Origin: Rhizomys pruinosus
Taxonomy: Eukaryota; Chordata; Mammalia; Rodentia; Spalacidae
Reading direction: 5' to 3'
Assembly (NCBI GenBank): GCA_009823505.1
Contig: VZQC01006319.1
Coordinates: forward strand, 1,373,510-1,437,509
DNA: 64,000 nt
A program made the translations under genes and the position numbers. Numbering within the stretch: the first letter of the stretch is position 1; every line of letters starts with the position of its first letter. Below, piece after piece: positions 44,242 through 55,809 of this stretch. Below the pieces are notes generated by a model. It was not told where the DNA came from and searched no databases. It saw only the letters and a program-made list of their open reading frames with translations.

Positions 44242-47200
44242 CTGAGGTCAGGAGAAATGGAGGGGAAAGGAGAGGTGAAAAGTGCACCACTAGGCGGCGG
44301 CCTCGGCTCTTTCTGGTGGAAGCTTCTGGAAAAAAAAAAAAAAAAACCCTACCAACCCTACCATGGACAAAACTGTCAGGCTGAAAGAGGGCTCCTAGTC
44401 TGCTGGATCGGATGCTGTCCATTGTCCCGGGTTCCAGATCCACCAGCACTGCTCGGGGCACGAACTTCTTACCTGTGTGGATAAATAGGAAGAAGTCAGC
44501 AGCAAATAATTGTTTTTCTAAAAGTTAATGTTTCATCCAAATGGAGCCTTGTGATACTGATCTGAAGAAACCTGGGCGTTCTAGGAAGAGGCCTTTGGTA
44601 GGTGCACTTTTTGTCTCTCATCATATCCTTAACTATAACTACCATGACGTAAATCAGTAGCGATAGCTTTTTTTTTATGTGTATGAATGTACTGTCTGCA
44701 TGTAGGTTTGTGCACCCGTGTCGTGCAATGCCGCGGAAGTCAGAAGAGGGTGTCGGATTCCCCTGGAACTGGAGTTAAAGACAGTTCTCAGCCGCCATGT
44801 GGGTGCTGGGGATCGAACCCGAGTTCTCTGCAAGAGCAGTCAGCGCTCTTAACCGCTAGGCCATCTCTCCAGTCCCAGTAACGATAGCTTTAAAGCCCCA
44901 CTTTACCCATCACTGTGTGCTTGGTTCACTGCATCACCAAGAGCATAGATTCCAGTCTTTCCTATCCTGAATGGTTCTGCCAGCGTTTGGAAACAAGAGG
45001 ATGGTTGGAGCCCAAGCTGCCTGTGGCCTTCGTAATTGCCTCCTTGCATAGGAATGGGACACCGGCTATCCAGGGTCTGTGGCCCTGCCTGCCTGCCTGC
45101 CAGCTCCAAGTTGGGACATCACTTTTGGACATTTGGGCTACCTCCTCTGCCCAACTTCCCAGAAGCTAGGCCACCACTAACGCAGTGAGCAGCCCTACCG
45201 TAGGCTTCGTTGTAATACACATTGATCCTCTCCAGTTGCAGGGCAGAGGCCCCGGAGTCGCTCCCAGCACAGTCAATCCCGTGTTCTTCCCCAATCACTT
45301 CCCAGAACTGCAAACAGAAGCAAGGAGGTCAATGCTGAAGGAGCCAGCAGGATGTCTCAGCAGTTCAGTGGGTAAAGGGGTCTGCCACCAAGCCTCATCA
45401 CCTGAGTTCAATCCCTGGGACCCACGTGGTGGACTTATACACACACACACACACACACACACAAATGAATAAGTAAATATAATAAATTTTTTTTTTGGTC
45501 TTTTCGAGACAGGGTCTCCGTGTAGCCCCAGCTGTCCTGGAACTCACTCTGTACACCAGGCTGGCCTTAAACTCACAAAGATCCGCCTGCCTCTGCCTCC
45601 CAAGTGCTAGGATTAAAGGCGTGTGCCACCATGCCCAGCTGTAATAATTTTTTTTAAGTAGAAAGGGCAGTATGATGCTCTGCTGTGCTGGGGGCTGCTT
45701 GACCCTCCCACCACGTTCTTCTTGTTCCTTTTCATAAACAACCAGAGCTTACTTCACTCTTTGCCTTCAATACGTGTGAATATAAAGACTTCGTTTTAGC
45801 AACACCTGAACTCCTGAAGTGAAATGTCAAACGCATAAAATATTAAATTGGATTCTGCTTCCATTAACTTCATTCCGCCGTACACGGTCCGGCTGTCCTC
45901 TCAGAACCTCGCATCAGACAAGCTATCTCTAATTTTGCCTTGTTGTGCTCTGAGCTGGTCTAGTTCCTATTTGAAAGCAAGCTAAATTTTTATCTGATTT
46001 CACAATAATATCTCATTTCACTTTGAGGGATTTCTCTTTACAAGTTTCCTCTCAAAAAAGCCCATAACCACGATCTCTCTGCACGATTTTAAATAATGTA
46101 CATTTTGATAATAGTTCAGAATTTTGCATAGTTGTTGTTTTGTAACTGTTTGGAACATACTGTTTCTAGTCATGAGTATAGCAAGCCCTTAATACCAGGG
46201 CAGCTCCTAGAATGGTCCCTTTTGATCATCTGGAAAAATTCACGTAGAAGTGTAATGAAACTATATTCCCTTGTGTCAATTACGAGCCCATCTTGCACAT
46301 GGTGCCGCTGGCCCAGGCTAGGTCTTTCTAAGAAGGCTGTTTTATCATGAACTGTTCAGGGAGAATGGGCTGCTGAAGTCCCGAGACTATACAGATGAAA
46401 TGTGTCTTAACATTCTCTGTCTCTGTATGTGTTGTCTGTGTGTACATGTGGTCATGTTTGTGTGCACATGTGCCCATCAGTGTGAATGCACGTGTGTACA
46501 TGCCTGTGGAGGCCAGAGGTCAGGCCCGATGACTTCCTGTCATTCTTCACCTTCTCTCTCTTTTTAAAATTTTTTATTTTTAATGTGTATGAAGGTACAC
46601 ATTATATGCATGTGGGTTTGTGCACCTGTGTCATGCAATGCTGAGGAGGTCAGAAGAGGATGTTGGATTCCCCTGGAACTGGAGTTAAAGACAGTTCTCA
46701 GCCGCCATAAGGGTGCTGGGGATCGAACCTGGGTCCTCTGCAAGAGCAGTCAGTACTCTTAACCTCTAGGCCATCTCTGCAGCTCCTCACCTTCTCTTTA
46801 GAGACAGGGTTGCTCACTGAGCCTGGAACTCATCAATTGGGTTGCTGGCCGGCCAGCAAGCTCCAAAGCCCTGCCTCCGAAGCACTGGGATTGCAGATTT
46901 GTGATACAACCCTGTTTTTTTTTCTGTGGGTGTTAGGGATCTGGGTTCAGGCCCGTGTGCTCCTGTGGCTTGCAAGAACTTTACCAACTCAGCCTGAAAT
47001 ATGAAACTTTTTTTTTTTTTGGTCTTTTTGAGACAGGGTCTCCCTGTAGCCCTAACTGTCCTGGAACTGTGTAGACTGGGCTGGCCTTGAACTCACAGAG
47101 ATCCACCTGCCTCTGCCTCCAGAGTGCTGGAATTAAAGGCGTGCGCCACTACCCTTAGCTAAACTTTTTTTTTTTAATATTTTTGGATTTTTGTTATTAT

Positions 47201-48933
47201 TTTTATTTTCTGTGTATGAGTGTACTGCCTATATATGTGTAAGTATACCTGTGTCATGCAATGCCCACTGAAGTCAGAAGAGGGTATTGGATTTCCCTGG
47301 AACCAGAGTTACAGATAATTGTTAGCCACCATGTGGGCGCTGGGAATTGAGCCTGAGTCCTCTGCAAGAGCAGCCAGTGCTCTAAACTGCTGAGCCATCT
47401 CTCCAGGCCCTGAGTCTTAACATTCTTAAAGGCCCAAGAAGTCATTGTGGGAACCTTAGCCATCACCCAGCACAATCCCTAGAATGGAAAAGGAGCTGAT
47501 CCCCTATCTCCCCGCATGCTTCCTCTCTAGAGCCTCTTTCTGTTTATCATCCAAGGTCAGAGCAGGGGCCTCCTCCACCCACTTCTCTGTCAGTTATGAA
47601 GGTCTGCTCCCTGTGACATGAAAGAATGGCACTGATATGCTTGCCCCAAGGCTAGAATACCTACATTTAAAGGTGGCCCAGTGAGGGTGTGTTCACCCAT
47701 GGAGCTCCACATCAGCATACACAGTATCACAGAGACACCTGCTCATCGGTCTTTACCCCAGCACTGTTCACAACAGGCAAGTGTATGAACCAACCTAGGC
47801 CTCCAGCAGCAGCAGAACAGATGAGGAAAACGTGGGACAAGGAAAGACACAGCGAATGTTCTTCAGCCACAAAGAAGAACAACCTTATAGCATTTGCAGG
47901 AAGATGGACACAGCTGGAGACCATCAAGTTAAGTGAATTAGCCGGACTCAGAAACACGAATACAATGTGTTTTCTGTCATTGATGGTTTCTAGATTTTAT
48001 ATAGTCACATAAAATCATGTACGTGAAACCGTCTAGGAGAAGGAAGGGTTCTAAAAGGAGGAAAGAGGCAAGATGAAAAACATTTTGGAGGTGTGTGGCA
48101 ATGGATTGTCAATAGACAATACTTCAGAATTCCATGTAAGAATTTGTATGGATGTTTTGCCTGCATGTATGTAAACGTACCCATGTCCTGCAATGTCTGA
48201 GGAAGTCAGAAGAGAGCATCAGATCCCCTGAGACTGTAGTTATGGACAGGTGTTAGCCACCATGTGGATTCTGGGAACCAAACCCAAGTCCTCTGCAAGA
48301 GCAGCTGCTGGTCTTATACTAAGCCATCTCTCCAGCCCCTTCTCTTCCTTTTTAAAGCTGCATAATATTCCATCATATGGCTAGAACACATTGAGTTTGT
48401 CCATTCATACAACAGATTCATCCACCTGTAGGTATCTAAGGTATTCCCACCTTTAAAAATTTTTTTTTTACATCTAGCAATTTATTTATTCTGTGAATGA
48501 AAGCACACAGGCCCCATAACAAGTAGAAGCCACACCACAACTTGGATGAGTCGTTTCTCTCTTTCCGTTGTTTGGGTCCTGGGAATCGAACTCAAGTTCG
48601 ATTCCCAGGCTTGGCAGCAGGCACCTTTACTTACCAAACCATCTTGCCAGTCCCTAGTCCCACCTTTTGACAATTGCTAGTGATCCCGCTTTGAAGAAAC
48701 AAAGGCCTTTGACAGAGATGTTTTGAAAGTCATAACAAGTTAAAGCAATTGGAAAGTAGCACACAGCTGCCTCAGAAGGTGTTCATCTTGGACCGGAGGC
48801 CCTGGGCTCCCACCCTGTGTCCTGTTGTTTGGTGGTGGGAAGGATTGAGCGGCTGGCCCAGACTTTCAACAGGAGGAGGCCAGAGGGGAAAGCTCACTTA
48901 TACACCAGAAGGTGTGCTTTCATTATTTCTTTC

Positions 48934-48970
<37 letters not shown>

Positions 48971-49217
48971 TCTTTTTAAGACAGGGACTCCCTGTAGACC
49001 CAACTGTCCTGGAACTCACTCTGTAGACCAGGCTGGCCTTGAACTCACAAAGATCCACCTGCCTCTGCCTCCCGAGTGCTAGGATTAAAGGTGTGCGCCA
49101 CCACCCTCAGCTGCTTTCATTATTTCTATCTCTGTCAATAAAGCCTTTCTATTGGGTGTGCCTCTTTGATTTTCTATTTTTCCTTTGTAACTTATGTGTG
49201 GATACCACACACACATA

Positions 49218-49269
<52 letters not shown>

Positions 49270-50361
49270 AGGGTAAGAGAACATTGAGGAAGAAGGGGCA
49301 GAAAGAATGGAAGAGCTGGAGGATGAGGAGTCTGTGGACTTGACTTGGCCAACACAGTCATAAAGTCACTGCATCTGTGGTCACCTGCACAAGACTGATC
49401 AGGCCAGCACGATCAATAAACATGCCAGCAAGCAGCACTAATTGGCCTCAGTGGAGTATAAAAACAAAACAAAACAAAACAAAGAGAGGCTGTGAATGTG
49501 GGAGAAGTCTTTTAGTGGGTGTCAGGGGTGGGTGGCAAGTGGGGTGGAATTATCAATGTATACATGTCTGAAATTATCAAAAGATAAAAGAAAAAACTCA
49601 TAAGCACAAGCAGTGGAAGACAATATAGTGATAGGCAAGCTGGCTCAGCTGGGTAAAGGAGCTTGCCACCAAGCTGAACAACCAAGTTCCATCCCCTGTG
49701 ATAGAAAGGGAGAACTGACACCAACAAGTTGCTCTGACCTCCGCAAGTACACTGTGGCATACCTATCCCCAAATAAATAATAAAATATAAGAAAAAGATA
49801 AAATAATGTTGAAGTCTTGATTTGTAGCCTGGCTTTAAGGAATCTAAGAAATGGGCCTGCAAGTTAGCTCAGCTGGTAAAGGCACTTGCTGTAAAAACCT
49901 AATGACCTGGGTTCTATCCACGGGGTCCACAGTGGAAGGACAGGACTAACTCTGAAAGCTGTTGTCTAACCTCTACATATACACTGTGACACACACGCAC
50001 ACGCACACACACAAAACATAATAAAATTTTAAAATCCCAACAAACTGCAGAAAACTCTTGATACAAATTACTGTTTTTAGATGTGAAAAGCTCATTTCTA
50101 AGATGCTAAAAGCAAAATGGTTCCCATATGTATGGTGCACATGCATGTAATAATAGACAAATTGAGCATTAATTAACCCTCTAATAGTTTCTATAAAACC
50201 TTGCTTAATAGGGTAGATATTTAGCAAGTGTCTGCCAGCTGCAAGGCCCATCCTCTTTGGCAGTGGGCTGCAGGTGCGGCTGTGGCAAGGTCCTGTGGTC
50301 TTACCTTGGTTCCGATCTGGTTGCCACACTGGCCAATCTGAATGTGCACGATTTCCCGCAT
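43166..50361 (-). CDS. TUBB1: TUBB1, tubulin beta-1 chain, 4 coding exons, complete
   Basis: Read on the minus strand, exons 50305-50361, 45199-45307, 44362-44472 and 43166-44241 join to 450 residues; human TUBB1 has 451. The intron positions (after codon 19, within codons 56 and 93) are the vertebrate beta-tubulin ones. The protein opens MREI, the autoregulatory tetrapeptide. It carries [10 protein letters not shown] near residue 12, the GTP-binding GGGTGSG at residues 140-146, and a highly acidic tail after about residue 427. Among beta-tubulin classes the sequence fits class VI (TUBB1): [33 protein letters not shown], and the tail [10 protein letters not shown]. In mammals this isotype builds the marginal band of platelets and is made in megakaryocytes. 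The tail stops at EDK, whereas the human protein ends EDKGH. The frame is intact. Confidence 0.97.
44242..44361 (-). other. TUBB1: TUBB1 intron 3, 120 nt, stop-free in the coding frame
   Basis: Flanked by GT at 44360-44361 and a CTGACCTCAG acceptor. The length is a multiple of three and the frame through it has no stop, so reading without splicing gives a 40-residue insertion after Gly93. It contains a 17-base T run on the sense strand. Confidence 0.9.
44362..44472 (-). CDS. TUBB1: TUBB1 coding exon 3
   Basis: The acceptor is TATCCACACAG and the donor GTAGGG. Encodes residues 56-92 ([15 protein letters not shown] to DSFVH) and leaves one base of Gly93. Confidence 0.95.
44672..44877 (-). mobile_element. 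B2 SINE in TUBB1 intron 2, reversed
   Basis: TGTGTATGAATGTACTGTCT to CCATCTCTCCAGTCCC, on the same strand as TUBB1. It accounts for a third of the 726-nt intron. CAGTAACGATAGCTTT flanking resembles AGTAGCGATAGCTTT. Confidence 0.92.
45199..45307 (-). CDS. TUBB1: TUBB1 coding exon 2
   Basis: The acceptor TGTTTGCAG opens it and the donor GTAGGG closes it, leaving one base of Gly56. Encodes residues 20-55, starting [15 protein letters not shown] and ending VYYNEAY. Confidence 0.95.
45345..45480 (+). mobile_element. B4/RSINE-like tRNA-type SINE with (CA)n
   Basis: GAGTTCAATCCCTGGGACCC B-box region then (AC)n at 45439-45463. Confidence 0.65.
45488..45642 (-). mobile_element. B1 SINE, reversed
   Basis: TTTTTGGTCTTTTCGAGACA to CACCATGCCCAGCTG, in TUBB1 intron 1. 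Confidence 0.92.
45660..46400. other. TUBB1 intron 1, unique stretch
   Basis: No recognisable repeat or exon. Confidence 0.45.
46563..46786 (-). mobile_element. B2 SINE, reversed
   Basis: Ends GGCCATCTCTGCAGCTCC. In TUBB1 intron 1. Confidence 0.88.
47010..47410 (-). mobile_element. Reversed B1 next to a reversed, older B2
   Basis: B1 at 47010-47160 (GGTCTTTTTGAGACAGGGTC..) and B2 at about 47205-47410 (ends GCCATCTCTCCAGGCCC). Confidence 0.87.
47690..48090 (+). mobile_element. L1 3' fragment (ORF2 end/3' UTR)
   Basis: CCAGCACTGTTCACAACAGG, GGAAGATGGACACAGCTGGA and GTTAAGTGAATTAGCCGGAC match the conserved end of mammalian L1 ORF2, in plus orientation. Confidence 0.75.
48120..48340 (-). mobile_element. 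Old B2 SINE, reversed
   Basis: GCATGTATGTAAACGTACCC to GCCATCTCTCCAGCCCC. Confidence 0.78.
48948..49112 (-). mobile_element. B1 SINE, reversed
   Basis: Poly(T)/TTTTC run then AAGACAGGGACTCCCTGTAG to CACCACCCTCAGC. GTGTGCTTTCATTATTTCT and GCTGCTTTCATTATTTCT flank it as the target duplication. Confidence 0.92.
49206..49266 (+). repeat. (CA)n microsatellite, TUBB1 intron 1
   Basis: Long CA tract with a few ACATAC interruptions at its left end. Confidence 0.95.
49625..50025 (+). mobile_element. Two tRNA-type SINEs (RSINE/B4-like)
   Basis: 49625-49800 (AGCTGGGTAAAGGAGCTTGC, tail AATAAATAATAAAA) and 49853-50025 (AGCTGGTAAAGGCACTTGCT, ending in a short CA run). Confidence 0.7.
50305..50361 (-). 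CDS. TUBB1: TUBB1 coding exon 1
   Basis: Encodes residues 1-19 ([19 protein letters not shown]). The donor on the minus strand is GTAAGA. The ATG context is CAAGGATGC. Intron 1 is about 5 kb and full of SINEs. Confidence 0.95.
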
Positions 50362-50900
50362 CCTTGCCTTGAGCCCGAAGGCGAGGTCTCAGAGCTCTGA
50401 GTCTTTGGAGAGCTGGGATCAGCCGTGTGATCCAGAGCAGCTTACACTGCGGCGGGGCACCAGCCCACCCAGCTGCTCTCCCGATGGGCCCTGGGCATAT
50501 CTAGCTGCGGCCCCGCCCCAGTCCTTCCCTGCCTCCAGCAGTTATCCTTTGGGGGGGGGGTGCCTTTCCTTTCCTGACAGAGCACTGCCCAGTCATTTCC
50601 TAGATATGGATGCTGTGAACCAAAGGCCATTCTGCATGGAACCCAGGCCTGGTTCCCCTCACTGGCCTGGTAGCAGCAGCCCCTAGGTTACGTTGCCAGT
50701 TCTGGTGTCCCTGGGTTGTGTCTAGACAGCAGCTCCCAGCTCTCCACTCACGGGGGGCTTTCCCTGTCCACGCCGTCCTTTTATCTATGACCACCACCTG
50801 ACCAGCTGTTTCCAGCCATGCTTCAGAGCAACTTGGAATCCTCTGGGATGGCCTTGGGTGGGAACGTGACTGGATAGTTTTTCCTTTCTAAACTACAAGA
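50362..50900 (-). promoter_or_regulatory. TUBB1: Presumed TUBB1 upstream region with GATA-like sites
   Basis: Non-repetitive sequence upstream of the TUBB1 ATG on the minus strand. TTATC/TATCT (GATA reverse-complement) cores occur near 50496, 50542 and 50781-50786. Several TTCC (ETS) cores lie between them. GATA, ETS and NF-E2 control is known for megakaryocyte genes; no convincing NF-E2 site was found by eye. No CpG island, as expected for a tissue-restricted gene. Start site unknown. Confidence 0.35.
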
Positions 50901-50929
50901 CTTAATGTTAGCAGTGAAAATAACTAGCA

Positions 50930-51320
50930 CTGGGTAGGCAAGATGGTTCAGCAGGTGGTTTGCCAATAAGCTTGATGACCTGAGTTCAATCTCTGGAACC
51001 CACCTGGTGGAGAGAATTGACTCCCTGAAGTTGGCCTCTGACCTCTACACATGTCCTGTGGGGCACGTGTGCACACACAAACACACAAAATAAATGAATA
51101 AATGAAACAAATAAGTAGTATTTATAACAATAAAATGATCATAAAAAATAACTTTCCTTTTAAACTTGTCAAAAGCTAGGAAGGTGACTTGGACTTCTCA
51201 AGAGCTCAAGAAATCACTGGAAAGATAGTTCAGCAGTTAAGAGAACTGGAGTTTGATAACTGCAGCTCAACAGGGATCCAATATCTCTGACCTCCCTGGG
51301 GACTGGAACTCACGCACACA

Positions 51321-51362
<42 letters not shown>

Positions 51363-51590
51363 TAAAAATTAAATAAATTAAAAAGAAATAAATCATGTTA
51401 AGCACATTGGCTGATCTTGCGAAGGTCCTGGGTTAGAATCCCAACACCCACATGGTAAACTAACAACTGTCTATAATTCCTATTCCAGGGATCCAACGCC
51501 CTCTCTGGCCTCCCTGGGCATTGCATGACATGGGTCACTTACATACATGCAGGCAATACACTGATACACATAAAGTAAAACTAAAGTAAA
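50930..51590 (+). mobile_element. Cluster of three tRNA-type SINEs
   Basis: 50935-51115 is RSINE/B4-like. 51210-51390 is B2-like with a (CA)n tract at 51323-51361. 51400-51590 is a B2 lacking its head (ACCCACATGGTAAACTAACA..). Confidence 0.68.
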
Positions 51591-51603
51591 CTTTCAAAAG
51601 AAT

Positions 51604-51628
51604 GAGAGAGAGAGAGAGAGAGAGAGAC
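51604..51628 (+). repeat. (GA)n microsatellite
   Basis: About 12 GA units directly following the SINE cluster. Confidence 0.9.
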
Positions 51629-51629
51629 C

Positions 51630-52530
51630 ATGACCAGCAAGCTCCATATCTAGGCCTTTCTCAGCCTGGTCCCAAACTCTCCTCCTAGCCCTTTCCCAGT
51701 TGTCAGTCCTCAGAAGCCAGTGCTGTGACAGGCCAGCATAAACCAGAACGTAGACTCCAAGGGAGCAGGATATTGGACTCAGGGCCAGAAGTCCCCAGTG
51801 CTGCTGCTGCCTGCCTTCCGTGGACCAGTGGCCTTGGTGGGAGCACTGGGGCCAAGTCCAGATGCTCGCTTTCACCAAAATTGTATGAGGTTGTCCGCAG
51901 ACAACTTTCCTCAGGCCCAACAGGGCCCTTGATGTATTGGGGGGGGGTGTGTGTGTAGGGGTGACTAACAAGGGAGTGTGGGAAAACAGTCTCTCAGTCC
52001 CCAGGTGTTAAACCAGGGCTTGGAAGGGCCTGAGCGCCAAACCAAAGAGAAGGCTAGACTTGGGTGACCTTGCTTGCGACCAGAGGGCCAGGTCAAGTGA
52101 GTGGTCCTCCAGTTGGACCAAGGTGCAGGAGAAGGGGCCACACTGACTTGGGAGATCTTGAGATGGCCAACAGAATTCTAAAAATATGAGCTGTAAATAC
52201 TGGATAGAGGTAACACATTTGCATTCTGGGTCTTGACTTTGACCTCAGCATGGCAGTTCTGTGACTGGAAGTCCTTTTTAAGACACTGGGGAACACTTAG
52301 GAGTCCAGCCCCTCTGTATAACCCAACTGTAGCAGTCAGGCAACAAGTGCAGGAAGCACCAACCAAATACAACTAGATGCCAACCGAGAGGGGCATCCCC
52401 GCAAAGCCAGCGCAGGCTTCTGTCTTCTCGGTTCTGGCCGCCTGGTTCTCAGATGAGAACATGGAAGCACAGGAGGTAGAAAGTCATATGGACTTCTTAA
52501 TATTTTTTCACACATTAAAAAGTATAGGAC
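51630..52530. other. Intergenic, unique
   Basis: No gene or repeat recognised. Confidence 0.45.
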
Positions 52531-52533
52531 CTA

Positions 52534-52690
52534 GCCGGGCATGGTGGCACACGCCTTTAATCCTTGCACTCAGGAGGCAGAGGCAGGTGGATCTTTGTGA
52601 GTTCAAGGCCAGCCTGGTCTACAGAGTGAGTTCCAGGACAGCTGGGACTATAGGGAGACCCTGTCTCGAAAAGACAAAAAAAAAAAAAAA
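52534..52690 (+). mobile_element. B1 SINE with target duplication
   Basis: GCCGGGCATGGTGGCACACG to CTCGAAAAGAC plus A tail. AAAAAGTATAGGA on both sides is the target duplication. Confidence 0.92.
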
Positions 52691-53039
52691 GTATAGGAAC
52701 TGCAGAGATGGCTCCCAGAAGCCATTTCAGGATCCCCAGAGCTTATGGAACATGCTAGCTGGGTATGAAAGCCCACTTGAATTCCAGCCTTGGAAGGAAT
52801 CAATGTCAGGCTACCCAAAGCCATCCAAAGAGCGAGACTAGCTGTGTTTAGGCACTCCGTGTTTAATTAAGAGGCCCTGCCTCAAAGAATAAGGGGGGAA
52901 AGAAATAAGAAAGATTTCTGATATCAGACACAAGGTTCCATGTACACCCATACACACATATGCAAAGAGGCACACATACATATATGCATATATACATGTA
53001 CCTCCAACACATAAATACACATGAAAAAGAAAAAAAATA

Positions 53040-53350
53040 TACACATCCAGCCTATTGGATGACACCTGTCATCCCAGCATCTGGAGAAGCAGAGGCAGGA
53101 CAACTGCCCCAAGTTTGAGGCCAGCCTGGGCTACATAGTATGACCCTGCCTCAACAATAATAAATAAAGGTCAGGGAGATGACTTAGTGGGTGAAGGTGC
53201 TCGCCACCAAACCTGACAACCTGAGTTTAGTCCCCAGGCCCTGCATGGTGAGAGGGGAGACCAATTCTCTCAAGTTGTCCTCTGACTTCAACATGTGTGT
53301 CGTGACATGTACCCTCCAAATAAATAAACATATCATTAAAATCGATTAAT
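53040..53350 (+). mobile_element. Old B1 followed by an old tRNA-type SINE
   Basis: 53050-53165 (TGGATGACACCTGTCATCCC..CTGCCTCAA) and 53168-53345 (GTCAGGGAGATGACTTAGTG..AATAAATAAACA). Confidence 0.65.
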
Positions 53351-53359
53351 AAAGCACAC

Positions 53360-55740
53360 AAATCCAGAAGCAACACAGCCCCTAGGCTCCCTCTTGCTTC
53401 ATTCTCTGAGGGACCCCTCCCCTTGAGACCCCGTATAGCTCAGAAGCAGCTCCCTTGCCCTCGAGACCCCTCACATCCCTGGAATTAGAGCACTGATGTG
53501 TGAGCCCTGTTTGCCAGTTACTCAGACACATGCCTTATCTCTCCACCAGCCGGGGGCTGCTGGTCCCGTGTCATCTTTGAGTCCCCAAAGTGCCTCTCTC
53601 AGCAATGTTGAGTGCCGGCTGACAGCTGGGTGAGTTTGGGTAGTAACGTGCTCAGAACAGCAGGCTTCCTTAAAGCTGATAGCATGTTTATTCAGAAGCA
53701 TGGCCCTCTGATGGAGGGGCAGGGACATGGTGCCCAAGAACTTGCTGAAAGCAGAAAGTGCTCCAGAAACGTGGCCATAGGCTGAGCTTGGAGGAGAGGG
53801 AATAGCCACAGTGAACTATTACGGGAAGCCGCGTTCGTGGTGGCCCTGGCCTCTGAGCAGAGGCCCTGAAAGGGGCTCGTGTGGCTGTGGGGCGCCTTGC
53901 TGTGGACCTCAGGGCTGGCTCCAGGGGCCTCTTTGATCCCTGTGCTGTTTTTCACTACCTGAGCAGGATCTGGTGTGCTGGGGTCCCCCAACCACCCTCT
54001 TTCGAGTACATTCCTCTCGGTCATCTCAGTTTGCTTAGGGAGGGGAAGTGCAGATTCCAGATGGGCCCTTAAAAGGCTTTTCTGTTAATGGGGCATTTGG
54101 CAAAAGAGGGAGGAAAAGAGAGGCCCTGTTTGCTTTGATTCCTCAATCACCAGTAGTGTTTATTCAGTCTAGGCCCCGTGTTCAGCTTTGGATGCTGGGC
54201 TGCAGGGAGGTCGGGGTGGAGGTAGATTGATGCTGGGCAGGAGAGGGCTGGCCAGCCCCCAGGGGCTGCCCCTGAGCAGGCTCCATCTTCTCACTAGCTG
54301 AAAATTTTCTTCGACTGCCAAACAGGGTTAACAGTCTCCAAGTAGCAGGTCTGTTAGAGAACTGAGAACAACTCAGTTGACCCCAATACCTCAAAGCTGT
54401 GTCAAGGCTACATGGAAGCCCGAAGGCAACCGTCTGAATGGCTATCACTATGGAAGCAGCTGCAGTGGCACAGAGTGCTGTCCGGGTCACACCGCTGAGG
54501 GCAGGAGGCACGGCAGGCCGACACATCAAACCTTTTCACCTTGCTTATAAAGGTATCTGTTCCCCCAAGGAAAGTGCTTTCTTTTGATTTTCAGTTTGTT
54601 ATATTCCAGTCAGGTGGTTAAATATACAGCATCTTCCCTTCAGACCAATGAAAGTGTCCTTTCCAGGAGGCAAGCAGCATCCCCAGAGAACACAGTGTCA
54701 CCCTCAGGTCTACTTTCTTGCCAAGCTGAAGGTGACCCCTTAGCCCTGAACTGTAGCGAGTAACGAAAGGTGGCGGTCTGTGATGAATGGCAAATTCATT
54801 TTCTGGCCCCTGGGAAGGGCTGTGGCAAGGGCAAGCTAGTTCAAGTGCAAAGCTTCCCCGGCGTTGCTCCAGAGGAGCAGAGGGCAGGTGCAAGTGCTTC
54901 TCTTAACATGCGAGGTGGGTTACCCTGCACACGGAGGACACAGCTCCTGAGACACTGAGATTGTTAGGCAGACCAGCAGGCCCTTCCCTGCCTGCAACCC
55001 CTTCTCCCGCAGGCCATCAGTGTCAGCAGGCCACAAAAAGATGGTGGTAGCGAGCCCTTTCCTGGATGACTCTGGGGTCTATTATGGGACTGAAACCAAA
55101 AAGATAAGAAAAACCAGTGTCACCCAGAAGTCCCCAATCGGTAACATCCAGACTTCCCCCAGGAGCTGTCCCCAGGGGTCTGATGGAGCTCCCCTAACCC
55201 TCCACTTGGCAAACGAAATTGAATTAGGAGAAAACCAGTACTCAGAGCACTCATTGATTTCATCTGCCCTGATCTTCCATATTATCGGGTGCATCGTAGT
55301 CCCTTGAATAACTCAAAAAAGACTGTTGGATTTTAGTGTTTGCTTGTGATTCAGGAGCAGATAATTTTCCTAATGTCTTAGCAAGAAAATGACATTTGAG
55401 GGGCTGCTATAAGTGACTCAGCAGGTTCGGGCAGCTGCTCTGACAAGCTGAGCGCCTTCCCCAGCACCCTGCTTCCTTGCTTGTCTCTAACTGGAAAGGA
55501 AAGTTCTAGAAGGGTGAATAAGTCAACTGGAGTAGAGAGGGGCTGGAAGACATGGGCGGTAACCCAGCTCAGCTCTATAAAGGAACCCTCTGCCTTATTC
55601 CTTTACAGGTGGCAAGCTCACCAAGCTGCTGGGTCTCCTGGTCTAGCCTGAAGCTCTAGGCCATGGAAAAGCCTGGCTACCTCTTTGGGTACCTTGACCT
55701 CAGCCTCCTGAGCCAAGGCTTCTTTGACTAAAAGGAGGAA
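53360..55740. other. Intergenic, unique, moderately GC-rich
   Basis: No repeat, splice-supported exon or RNA gene recognised. Confidence 0.45.
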
Positions 55741-55753
55741 ATGTGAGTACACA

Positions 55754-55754
<1 letters not shown>

Positions 55755-55784
<30 letters not shown>

Positions 55785-55809
55785 TGCACACACACACACA
55801 CACACACAC
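55755..55809 (+). repeat. (CA)n microsatellite
   Basis: CA tract with AAACACATG interruption. Confidence 0.95.

Noticed and set aside
43166..44461. A single 431-residue intronless tubulin-like gene or pseudogene
   Set aside because: The extra 40 residues match no tubulin and are bounded by proper GT and AG splice signals at the conserved codon-93 position, so this is exon 3 + intron 3 + exon 4 of TUBB1.
52377..52841. 154-codon open frame
   Set aside because: Most of its length is a B1 SINE read through.
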